DNA of 11,995 nt, from the NCBI GenBank assembly GCA_003024985.2, contig PXIH01S0036864.1, one strand, 5' to 3'. The first letter of the stretch is position 1; each line of letters starts with the position of its first letter. Made by a program: the position numbers and the translations under genes. The notes beneath the pieces were generated by a model. It saw nothing but the letters and a program-made list of their open reading frames with translations, was not told where the DNA came from and searched no databases. Origin of the DNA: Euperipatoides rowelli. Taxonomy: Eukaryota > Onychophora > Udeonychophora > Euonychophora > Peripatopsidae. Positions 1 through 7,499 of the stretch are shown piece after piece.

Positions 1-1200
1 TTCATTATTTGATAATGTTCAATTACTTTTAGAATCTTTCAATGTTCTGAGACTGATTGTAAAAGACCTGTGCAGTCATTTATTAATTAGTTAAAATAAA
101 TCTGTTATTACTGATTTATTTATTGTGGATTAATTGCAAGACTCAACAATTTGAATTCTGTCTATTTTAAAAATATTTTAAAATAATAATATTGATTATG
201 CTGAATTATCCCATAATTATTATGACAATGATTAACAGTATTATATTTACATACCGGTGTGTATTTTTTTTTAATTTCTCCATGATACTTAAATTGAAAA
301 TTATTGGTTGTACCCGCCAACCCCCAAGCTTTCCTTTACTTAAAAAAAATATATATATTTACCCATCCTTACTTTCAGTTTTAACAATTTCTTAAAAGAG
401 GGTAGATTTGGGCAATGAAATTAAAAAAAAACCTGAGTAGAGGGTTAACTTTACTGTCATTCCTAATCAATTATAGCAACTCATGGGTTTTTTTTTTTAG
501 GAATACACTATAATAACATATAATAATAATGATTTAAATGAATATTATTATAATATCCAATCAATATAAATTCTATAAACAATCACTATCAAAAACTACT
601 AAATCATTTTTTTTTCACCATTACAAATATTTATGGCATTATTTAGTTAATAATATGGATAGTTTCATCTCTAGTCATTACATCATAAGAAGTCATTAAT
701 ATTGAATGCTTTACTTGGTACTATATTTGGGGTTGCTCTTATAGATTGCCAGTAAAAACATTCATTATTAAAATGAGACTTGTGAAAAAATTACCCTTCA
801 AGAAACATTATGACATATGGAGTGATTAAGGAACCAAGATGTATGACTTGTCTTGCTAGCTTTTTAAAACATTAGAACAGATAATCGTATTCTAAATATC
901 ATCTTTCTAGAAGGTAAATAATACTCTGACCAAGCACTGAAAAATTAATGAATGAATAAATTATTACTAAACTATGTTTGAAATTTTAGATGAACCAGAT
1001 ATTGTTTTAAATTATTTCAAATGATATTGATAGTTCATAAAAGTATTTTCCTAAACATAAAGAAAAAATGATTAATAAAATAATATAAAATTAAAAGCTA
1101 AAAACACCCTAAACATACTTTTATACTTTATGGTATTATATATACTATATACACTCGTATATTAGATTAAAAGCCCATCAAAAATGATGGATTAAAAAAA
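1..1200. other. AT-rich non-coding stretch, no gene seen
   Basis: The sequence is strongly A+T rich with many homopolymer runs. The only longer open frame (192-395, plus) is low-complexity, rich in Ile, Phe and Tyr, with no domain, so I treat it as chance. I see no LTR-like sequence here matching the start of the 3' LTR at 4466, although the adjacent retroelement should once have had a 5' LTR on this side. Confidence 0.6.
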
Positions 1201-1265
1201 CGCTTCTCTTCACCACACCCACAACACCCCTCCCCTATCCTCACCCCCATTGGTGCCCATCTCCC
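1201..1265. other. C-rich tract (G-rich on minus strand) at the retroelement's truncated 5' end
   Basis: About 65 bases are almost free of G on the plus strand apart from a short CATTGGTG interruption. C runs lie at 1218-1220, 1227-1230, 1232-1235, 1244-1248, 1256-1258 and 1263-1265. On the minus strand these are six G runs separated by 6, 1, 8, 7 and 4 bases, close to a G-quadruplex pattern with one loop slightly over the usual limit of 7. Composition is very unlike the flanks. It sits exactly where gag homology begins to fade, so it may mark the truncation breakpoint. Confidence 0.5.
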
Positions 1266-1702
1266 TTGTTAGTTTAAAAACGAATCTCTCTATTTTTAGT
1301 TCCCAAATCATTTTGTCCATTTTGCAAAACAAAATAAAAATAAACTACAGCAATAGCGTTTCTGCCAAGTCTGTTTACAAGTCTAAATCTGCTCCTTTTA
1401 CTGACACTAGGAAACCTTCTCCTTGTAAACATTGCGGGGGAGCGCAAAGGAAATTTGATTGCTCTTTTAAAGACGCTGTCTGCCATTACTGTAAGAAAAC
1501 AGGACACTTAAAGTCAGTCTGTCACTCTCTGACATGCAACTTTCCTGCTATCAACAAAGAAAGGAAACTATCTTCAAATTTAATTTCTCATGAAAATCAA
1601 ACTGAAGAGGAAGAAGTAACTAATTCCGCTGACGAAAATAAATTTGTTGTCAACTCAAATCTCGTGATTAACCACCACAATGTTAGTCAATGCTTAAGTT
1701 AA
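1250..1702 (+). pseudogene. Gag fragment with two CCHC zinc knuckles
   Basis: This is the nucleocapsid end of a Ty3/gypsy Gag, which would package element RNA. Similarity to the second Gag copy in this window (10440-11354, minus) begins around residue 24 at the short stretch ILQNKI. The second knuckle is canonical (C78-X2-C81-X4-H86-X4-C91). The first is damaged: C59 and C62 are present, but a Gln (residue 66) stands where the sister copy has its zinc-binding His, and the spacing to the last Cys is one residue shorter. An acidic stretch follows (residues 119-123). The matrix/capsid region is absent, so the apparent Met start at 1250 is not a real start; it lies at the C-rich truncation boundary. 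The frame ends at 1702 inside the fold-back insertion described separately. Confidence 0.85.
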
Positions 1703-1752
1703 TGACAAACGACCACTAAAATGTTAGTCCGTTTATCATTAACTTAAGCATT
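1670..1752 (+). repeat. Hairpin plus local direct repeat at the gag/protease junction
   Basis: A perfect 17-bp inverted repeat (1689-1705 against 1736-1752) extends, after one mismatch (1706/1735), by five more pairs (1707-1711 with 1730-1734), giving a 23-position stem around an 18-base loop. A direct repeat sharing the core AATGTTAGTC lies at 1679-1688 and again 41 bases later at 1720-1729, with similar bases before it (1670-1678 and 1711-1719). The arrangement of direct plus inverted copies is what a fold-back template switch leaves. The 41-base net gain explains the frame difference between gag and protease. Confidence 0.85.
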
Positions 1753-2283
1753 AACGGCAAGATGCTTTCCTTCGAGCTAGATTCAGGAGCTGTGGTCAGC
1801 ATCATGCTGCAGCCTACTTTTTTCAAGTTTTTGGCTGGACATAAGATACATCTGACAAATATATTCTTACACGCATTTGATCATTTGCTTAAGCCAATTG
1901 GTATTTGCAAAGTAACTGTAAAATATAATAAATTACAACTCCATGGGATCCTAAAACCTGTGAAATCTTCAGAATGGGTCACATCTATTATTCCTATTGT
2001 AAAAAAAGTGGGCGATTTGAGACTTTGTGGGGATTATAAAGTGGGACTTTACCCTAACTTAGAAGTCAATCAGCACCCCCTCCCAGTCATAGATGAGATT
2101 CTTTTTAAACTTGCTGGAGGTACTACTGTCTTTTTAAAACTAGACCTTGCTCAGGTCTGCCAACAGGTCCCTAAGGATGAAAATTCAACTAAATTCATTT
2201 CCATAAACACTCATAAGGGCCTTTTTAGTATCACTCAGCTACTCTTCGGAGTTGCATCAGACCCTGGTATTTTCTGCAAATAA
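1720..2283 (+). pseudogene. Protease start fused in frame to reverse transcriptase fingers/palm
   Basis: The frame is open from 1720. Counting from the Met codon at 1762, residues 6-10 give LDSGA, the catalytic motif of retropepsin-type aspartic proteases. Protease similarity continues to about residue 60, but the usual LLGR-type C-terminal motif is absent. The frame then runs directly into reverse transcriptase sequence: WVTSIIPIVKK and LRLCGDY (residues 72-92), motif A FLKLDLAQ (124-131) and motif B LLFGVAS (160-166). Thus the protease C-terminus and the linker to RT have been deleted without loss of frame, with the join near 1942. In motif A the conserved Ala-Tyr is replaced by Val-Cys (132-133). 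The frame stops at 2281-2283, where a one-base shift moves the remaining RT sequence to another frame. Confidence 0.9.
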
Positions 2284-2667
2284 TGGACTCCATCCTTGCC
2301 AGAATTGATAATATAAATTGTAAACTGGATGATATACTAATTGCTAGTGCCAATAAAGAGACCCACTTAAGGGACCTAAAAGGGTTTTGCTGCCCTGAAC
2401 AATGCCAGTGTACATTTGAAACTTAATAAATGTGACTTTTTAAAAAGTGAAGTTGAATACTTGGGGCATATCATAAATGCTCAAGGGGTCATCCATTCTC
2501 CAGGAAAGGTCAAAGCCATCACCTCCCCCCCCCCTGAACAATGTAGACCAACTATGCTCCTTCCAAGGGCTCTTAGACTATTACAGGAAATTCATCCCCA
2601 ATGTAGCGACAAAAATTACAACCCTAAACAACCTGTTAGGCAAAAATATAAAATGGTCATGGGATAG
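2282..2667 (+). pseudogene. Reverse transcriptase palm (LDD motif) and thumb, frame-shifted
   Basis: After the break at about 2280, the frame from 2283 continues RT with KLDDILIAS, the motif C region. The two catalytic Asp residues remain, but the usual aromatic residue before Leu is Lys. Near 2394 the reading moves to a second frame containing LKLNKCDFL and VEYLGHIINAQG (2407-2493), the conserved segment that follows motif C in Ty3/gypsy RT. At about 2520-2530 a run of eight C bases is where the frame changes again into the RNase H segment; homopolymer slippage is the likely cause. The copy is plainly non-functional. Confidence 0.88.
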
Positions 2668-3130
2668 TAATGTAGCTTCTCAATTTGAGCTGGTGAAACA
2701 AACTATTACCTCCAACAACCTCTTAACCCATTATAACGCCAGCTTACCAATCATAGTTGCCACAGATGCTTCACCTTGGGAACTAGGGGCTATCCAGTTC
2801 TCTGACAAGTCTGAAATGACAATAATATTTGCTTCCCATGCCTTAACTAAGACTGAACAAAACTATAGCCAGTTTGACAAGGAAGCTTTGGGGATAATCT
2901 TTGTAGTAAAGAAATTCCACAAATATTTCTATGGAAGGAAGTTTACCATCTTTGCTGACCACACACCCCTCACCCAAATTTTCCACACAAGTAAGGAAAT
3001 TCCTGTCATAGACGCAAGCAGACTACAAAGATGGACCATCATCTTGTCCAACTACAATTTTGTTATCCTCTTCAAGACCTCAGAAGATAATAGTAATGCC
3101 AATGCCTTATCCAGACTCCCCCCTACCTGA
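2477..3130 (+). pseudogene. RT connection and RNase H domain
   Basis: This is the longest surviving open frame of the element (217 codons). Counting from 2477, residues about 22-60 hold the connection region (LLDYYRKFIPNV). The RNase H domain starts near residue 92, with VATDAS (catalytic D97), FDKEAL (E136) and FADHTPL (D161), so three of the four expected acidic residues are present. The fourth, the Asp usual in the N-A-D-A-L-S-R motif, is Asn (N209). RNase H would degrade RNA in the RNA:DNA hybrid during reverse transcription. The first 15 or so residues are an out-of-frame extension, so the Met at 2477 is not a real start. A frame change in a C run at about 3115 ends the frame. Confidence 0.92.
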
Positions 3131-4464
3131 TACCCAGTCTATGGTCAAAGAGCAGTGCCAAGACATCTTCATCATCAACCTTCTAGAAAACTTCCCGTGG
3201 TCCACATATGAAACATTGCCCATGAAACAAAGAAAGATAAAGAACTTTCCAAAATATGCAATTACATAAAACATGGTTGGCCTCTCAGTAAAAAAGGCAC
3301 ATAACCTTTTCCACAACACTTCAAACTAAAAGAGGACCAATTATCCATGCAGGAAAGTTGTCTGTTATGGGGGTTAAGAGTAGTCATTCCAACCACCATA
3401 TGCCCTCTCATCCTATGAGAGCTACATAGGGGCACAATGGCATTATCGAAATGAAACTCTTGGCCTGATTCATATGCTGGTTGTCTAAAATAGAGTCCGA
3501 CATTGAACAGGAAACACTCACCTGCTGAACCTGTCAGCTTCAAGCAAGAAACCATCAAAAAATACTCTCCACCACTGGATCAGACCCAGGGCACCCTGAC
3601 TATGGGTCCACCTGTACTTTATGGGTCTCTTCCTAAGCAAAACATTTATGGTCCTGGTGGATGCCTTTTCCAAGTGGCCTGAAATCATCATTCTTTGGGA
3701 CCGACTAAAATTCAATCATGCTCCAACTAGATCAAATCTTTGCGTGCTACCCAAATAGTTGCTGATAATGGCACCCAATTCACCTCTCTTCTTTTCAAAC
3801 AATTCTGAAAAAAATGTGGAATCATCCAGATGAAGAGCCCCCATACCACAAAGCGGAAATGTTTGTTGACACATTCAAGAGCTTGCTCCTAAAACTCAAT
3901 AAAGACCACCACAAAGTTCCCCTACTAATAAGACTTAATGAATTACTTTCAAGTATAGAAACACCCCTCACCTAACTCTTGGGCAAAGCACCACTGAGAT
4001 GTTTGTAGGATGAAAATTTTGTGACCGGCTCCAACACATAAATCCCCTCCCACCAATACCTATAAGCTGTTTCATAGGCAAATCCAACACAGAACAGCGG
4101 ATCTTAGCCAGTCCTATCATCTAGGAAAATATTCTGATAAGTGGGAAGTTGGAACTGTCAAAAGGGTATTAGGCCCCATCACGTACTGGATTCTCTTTGA
4201 GAATGGCAAAGAAGGAAAGAGGTATGCGGACCAAATCAGGCCCTGCCACTTTCCTGTGAACCCTCCACCCCACATCCCAAGCCCACAGGTAGACGATGCC
4301 GATGGATGGAGCTATTTACACCTCACTCTGGAGGCGGACTCAACACCTTCAGAAATATTACCATCTCCATTGGTGCTCCTGGCCTTTAGGCCATGCCCTC
4401 CATCAGATATTCCATGCGGCTTCATAGACCCCTGACCGACTTATCCTCAATTAAGAAGGGGTAA
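3131..4464 (+). pseudogene. Integrase: HHCC, catalytic core and GPY/F-like C-terminal region, heavily broken
   Basis: Integrase is recognisable in pieces across three frames. LRVVIPTTICPLIL with ELHRG and GTMALSK/HNGIIEMK (about 3370-3455) is the His-His half of the zinc-binding N-terminus. Two Cys codons of the second half lie near 3522-3534, with a TGA between them. The core shows VLVDAFSKWPEII (3651-3689). Just before it, the first catalytic Asp position is Tyr (VHLYF, about 3608-3622). The second Asp is kept in VADNGTQF (about 3761-3784). The catalytic Glu is kept in KAEMFVDTFK, but several residues before it are missing. The C-terminus has KWEVGTVKRV and GPITY (about 4141-4185), a GPY/F-like module. 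The last frame ends at TAA 4462-4464, inside the polypurine tract/LTR border, typical of pol in these elements. Confidence 0.9.
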
Positions 4465-4465
4465 T
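4453..4465 (+). other. Polypurine tract of the plus-strand element
   Basis: The purine-rich stretch AAGAAGGGG followed by TAAT lies directly upstream of the TG that starts the 3' LTR. This is the place and composition expected for the primer of plus-strand DNA synthesis. The pol stop codon overlaps it. Confidence 0.75.
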
Positions 4466-4677
4466 TGTAATGTATTGAAATACATACAATACAATATTCC
4501 ACCTTGTCAAATATACTTGAAAACAGAACGTTTGGAATTATGTGTATTATTTTTGGAATGTTTAATGAGTTTATAAAATGATGTGCTAGTTTTGTTAGCC
4601 TAAATTAAAGCTTATCCTTTTAAGTTTGTATTAGAGTCTCTCTTTCATATTTTATGTAATATCCAAGATATTACACA
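4466..4677 (+). mobile_element. 3' LTR (about 212 bp) of the plus-strand Ty3/gypsy element
   Basis: It starts TGTAATGTATTG right after the polypurine tract and ends ..TTACACA at 4677, giving 5'-TG..CA-3' ends. The first bases resemble the start of the other LTR family in this window (TGTTATGTATTGAG at 11613, minus strand). An ATTAAA-type polyadenylation signal is present near 4603, and a TATAAAA stretch near 4573. The right edge is exact because zinc-finger coding sequence begins at the next base. The matching 5' LTR is not in the window, so target duplication cannot be checked. Confidence 0.8.
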
Positions 4678-4904
4678 TTTCAGGTTGCTCTTTCTTGAAA
4701 ATATTTCTCACAATATGAACACTTACTATTCATAACATTCTGAACTTGTTTGTGTGTAATTTCATATTGCCTTAGATTGCTGTTTCTTGTGAAAGATTTT
4801 TTTGCAGTAGGTGCATTTAAACTTTTTATTTTGGGTTGGGATTGATGTTGAAGTAAATTTCTGTGGTTTAAATATTCTCCNCCACATATTTCACAAATAA
4901 TCAT
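4678..4904 (-). pseudogene. C2H2 zinc-finger gene remnant, interrupted by the LTR element
   Basis: Read on the minus strand from ATG 4904, residues 2-20 form most of a C2H2 finger (C4, C7, H20), but the second His position (24) is Pro. A second finger follows. Its Cys half (TGC-ACC-TAC-TGC, about 4807-4818) is one frame away from its second half, SFTRNSNLRQYEITH. A seven-T run at 4797-4803 is the obvious slip site, and its first His is Tyr. A third Cys pair (CSYC) and YFQER come next, then a short frame change and codons for SNLK, which stop exactly at the LTR end (4677/4678). C2H2 fingers bind DNA, usually as transcription factors. The number of lost fingers beyond the insertion is unknown. 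It could be a recently broken gene, or one copy of an expanded zinc-finger family with many pseudogenes. Confidence 0.8.
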
Positions 4905-5020
4905 TTTAGTGTTTTGATGTCAATACTGCTTGATGAAACTGAAATTTTCTAGTAGTTTTAGTTAGTTGCTTCTTCTTCAATTTTCTGAGTAGAAATACAC
5001 ATTTGTGGGTATCTCTTTCC

Positions 5021-5068
5021 TTATATAGGGGAGCCCCTGGCCCCATAGCAGTCTAAAGATTAACCAAT
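5021..5068 (-). promoter_or_regulatory. Putative TATA/CCAAT promoter for the zinc-finger gene
   Basis: On the minus strand the sequence CCCTATATAAGG places a TATA box at 5027-5021, about 117 bases upstream of the zinc-finger ATG. An ATTGG (inverted CCAAT) lies at 5068-5064, about 37 bases further upstream. Transcription would be expected to start roughly at 4993-5000, giving a leader of about 90 bases. No splice signal is needed between the two. The strand and spacing fit the adjacent gene; function is inferred from motifs only. Confidence 0.5.
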
Positions 5069-5269
5069 GAAATAATTTTACTATTGTTCACACTTTTGAA
5101 CCGATCAGTGATAGCCTTTTACTTTATTAGTGATTCACATCTAACAGCCAATAAGGAACAAGCATTTTAATTACATTGAGATTAAATGAATGATTAAAAA
5201 TAGCACATAATGGTAAGTACTAAATTTTAGTATTGTATAGGACCTTATACATTAAATTTAAACTAGATG

Positions 5270-5880
5270 CCTGACTTCCGGTCCACTATTTGGAATAAAT
5301 TAAAAAACTTTTTTTAAAAAAAAAATTTTCAAGATGACCACTATTTTGTCTGACATCTTGTTCGACAATTTAAATAAATTAAATTTTTTTTTTTTTAATA
5401 TTTTCTAAGTTTTTATGCATGCACATTCAAGATGGCTGCCATTTTGAATAATTTTTTAAAAAAAATTGTTGGCTATCTTGGATATTGCATTATGGGAAGT
5501 GTGGCTTAAAGAAAAGACAATAGAACAGGAACTTGAAGTCTCCCATCTTGGATATTGCATTATGGGAAGTGTGGCTTAAAGAAAAGACAATAGAACAGGA
5601 ACTGGAAGTCGACCATATTGCATTATGGGAAATGTGGCTTAGCAAAAAGACAATAGAACAGGAACTGGAAATAAGTCACTTCCAGTACTAAAAAGCCCCT
5701 ATACCTTTACGAAACAGAAGTTGGCCATCTTGGATTTTGTAATGCATTATGTGTGGACATAATATATAATAATATGACATCATTGACGGTAAAAACAACC
5801 CTAACCCGTTAGGAAACTGGAACTGAAAGTCAGCCACCTTGGCAGTAACCAATAGTGATGTCATACAGGAGTCGGAAATC
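5270..5880. repeat. Composite repeat block with many CCAAGATGG-type motifs
   Basis: Motifs of the form CAAGATGRC occur at about 5330 and 5428 (98 bases apart), and the reverse form (CCATCTTGG or close variants) at about 5474, 5543, 5722 and 5831. A perfect ACTTCCGG lies at 5274-5281, and a TGCATTATGGGAA core recurs in the array. The block is bounded by AT-rich DNA without these motifs. It contains no convincing coding sequence; the small open frame at 5688-5882 (minus) has no domain. It may be a non-autonomous transposon or promoter-derived repeat. I found no clear terminal inverted repeats. Confidence 0.6.
5477..5674 (+). repeat. 70-bp tandem repeat, about 2.9 copies
   Basis: The unit begins CTTGGATATTGCATTATGGG and ends in ACAATAGAACAGGAACTTGAAG-type sequence. 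Copies start at 5477 and 5547 (period exactly 70, nearly identical). The third is in register from 5617 after a 7-base loss, spacing 63, and is more diverged (AGCAAAAAG for TAAAGAAAAG). Weak further relatives of its first bases occur near 5722 and 5831. Confidence 0.9.
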
Positions 5881-5899
5881 ACATGACTGGAACCAGAAT

Positions 5900-7175
5900 T
5901 TGCTTAGAACTGCCACATTCTATCTACTAATATTGTTATAAATTCTTAGATTATAATTTTATTTATTCAAATCATTTTTTTCTTTCTAATTAATTTATTT
6001 GAATATAATTTTTCACTTGCTTCAAAGTTGATTATGATCGTAACTTGATTTATGCATTAGGTGTCGTACCTGTTTTGTTTACACATTGTTTTGAGCAATG
6101 ATCCAAAGTTTTCTAGCTGCTGATTGATCTTTTTTTAAACTGTTTAAAAGAAAATCAACTTTAAAACTGAAATATAAACTTTCCATAATTCTGTAAAGTT
6201 TGAACGTCCCAAAATAGTTTTATCGTATGTGTTGTTTGTTTAGTATTTTGTTTTAAAAGACTAGTAAGTCATGAATAAAAGTCGCTGTGTGTTTTATTAT
6301 ACTAGTTAAAACTTTGCGAGTGAAAAGTAGGTTTATATACTGATATACTGTATATTCTATAATAGAATGTCTCATTAATTTATTTATAGACCCTGCTTAT
6401 TGTATTAGAACTTGATGCAGGTTATAGTATAGAATATAAAGTATTTTATTTTAAGATTATATTTTATTTTGATTAAATTTTTGCATAGCAAGCTAAAGTG
6501 TTTAATATGTTTAGGCTACTACAGCCGCTGCTTAAAATTATATTAAATTTGATATTTTAAATAATACTGTTTACAATCGCTGGATTTATTCTTAAAATTA
6601 AATATGGATTGATGAATATAATATAATCTTTACCTATAACATCTAACTACCCTCCTTATTTGATTTAAAATTTTATGTCTGGGAGATGATATTGTGTGGT
6701 TAGCCCCCTATGACCTTCTGCTTATGATTGTATTGTAGGTTTAAAAAAAAGAATGGATTCCCGATCAAACTAATTATATTTGTATACTCCGGTTCATGCT
6801 ATCTATGTGCTATATTATTTTATGTATGTCGTGCTTAGGAGCTGAGTGTATAGGCCTATATTTTTTAATTGTTTGTTGTCTAAAATATTTCAGTTACTGC
6901 TGTTACTGTATTCTTTATTTGCTGATTTTCTATTAAAAACTATCCAATGAAATTGCTTATCGATCTGTACTTAGAATATTGAGTAGGCTCTGATACTCCT
7001 ATAGTTGAATAATCATATTTCCTCTTGTAATCAAATGAATACATTTAACTTAAATCTTTTGTTCTCTACTGTATATGCTGTACATTGATTGATCGGATAA
7101 AAGCCTTCTTTTTTCTCCCTGATTACCACCCCTGCCTTTCTAAACCTTAATTTCATGTTGAACAGTATGCTTACT
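5900..7175. other. AT-rich non-coding stretch, no gene seen
   Basis: No open frame of note and no recognisable repeat or RNA. One short palindrome, ATAGGCCTAT, lies near 6850, with related TAGGC sequences scattered nearby; I attach no function to it. Confidence 0.55.
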
Positions 7176-7180
7176 ACTTT

Positions 7181-7252
7181 AGGGTAGGTGTGAAGCCGCT
7201 GGCTTTAAGATCCAATGATTCCAGGTTTGAATCTCTCAGATTCCATTTTTTT
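7181..7252 (+). tRNA. tRNA-Leu(UAA)-like relic or tRNA-derived SINE head (not an intact tRNA)
   Basis: The segment holds TGGCTTTAAGATCCAATG followed by GGTTTGAATCT. The first part resembles the anticodon arm of eukaryotic tRNA-Leu(UAA), with loop TTTAAGA placing TAA at the anticodon. The second resembles the Pol III B box (GGTTCGAATCC type). The anticodon and T stems pair poorly, and I cannot form a convincing acceptor stem. A run of T bases from 7245 onward could end a Pol III transcript. This fits a decayed tRNA copy or the 5' part of a SINE rather than a working tRNA. Confidence 0.35.
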
Positions 7253-7359
7253 TCATCCCTTTTTTTTTTCATTCAAAAAACATTCCTCTATTTTTTTAGT
7301 TTGTAAAAATTATTAAATTAAAAATAATCATTAATATTCTATTAATAATCCTATTTTAT

Positions 7360-7490
7360 AGTCCCTATAAGATTACATGTAAAAAAGTCCCATTGGATTA
7401 AGATGTAAAAAGCCTCATAGGATTAACATGGCTCCTGCTCACATCGCACCTCTTAATTTGAGTTTCCCATAGGATTAGCACATTGCTGCT
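7360..7490 (+). repeat. Degenerate short tandem repeat, period about 25 bp
   Basis: The motif CCCATAGGATTAACATG, in variants, recurs with its GATTA core at 7371, 7396, 7421 and 7473, spacings of 25, 25 and 52. The 52 gap fits one decayed copy around 7447. Neighbouring bases (AGTCCC or TTTCCC before, GTAAAAA or GCTGCT after) are partly shared between copies. No coding sense is apparent. Confidence 0.6.
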
Positions 7491-7499
7491 CAAAACAAA

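Larger units (their letters stand above)
1250..4677 (+). mobile_element. 5'-truncated, decayed Ty3/gypsy LTR retrotransposon
   Basis: Reading left to right there are gag zinc knuckles, an aspartic protease start, reverse transcriptase, RNase H, integrase with a GPY/F-like C-terminal module, a polypurine tract and a 3' LTR. This order (PR-RT-RH-IN) is diagnostic of Ty3/gypsy rather than Ty1/copia. The 5' LTR, primer binding site and capsid part of gag are missing. The coding region changes frame at about 1703-1752, 2280, 2394, 2525, 3115, 3230 and several points in integrase, with multiple stops, so the copy cannot encode a working polyprotein. There is no sign of an env gene. It lies in a zinc-finger gene remnant on its 3' side. 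Assignment to the superfamily is firm; the lineage (K02A2.6-like) is a judgement from motif wording. Confidence 0.93.

Noticed and set aside
192-395. 67-codon plus-strand open frame
   Set aside because: Composition simply follows the AT-rich DNA, with no motif and no promoter or gene context.
1-1250. A 5' LTR for the first element
   Set aside because: I looked for sequence like TGTAATGTATTGAAATAC or the LTR end TATTACACA here and found none; the element is truncated.
3262-3715. Minus-strand open frames over integrase
   Set aside because: They are antisense shadows of recognisable integrase motifs on the plus strand.
5688-5882. Minus-strand open frame inside the repeat block
   Set aside because: It overlaps repeated non-coding motifs and has no domain or supported start.
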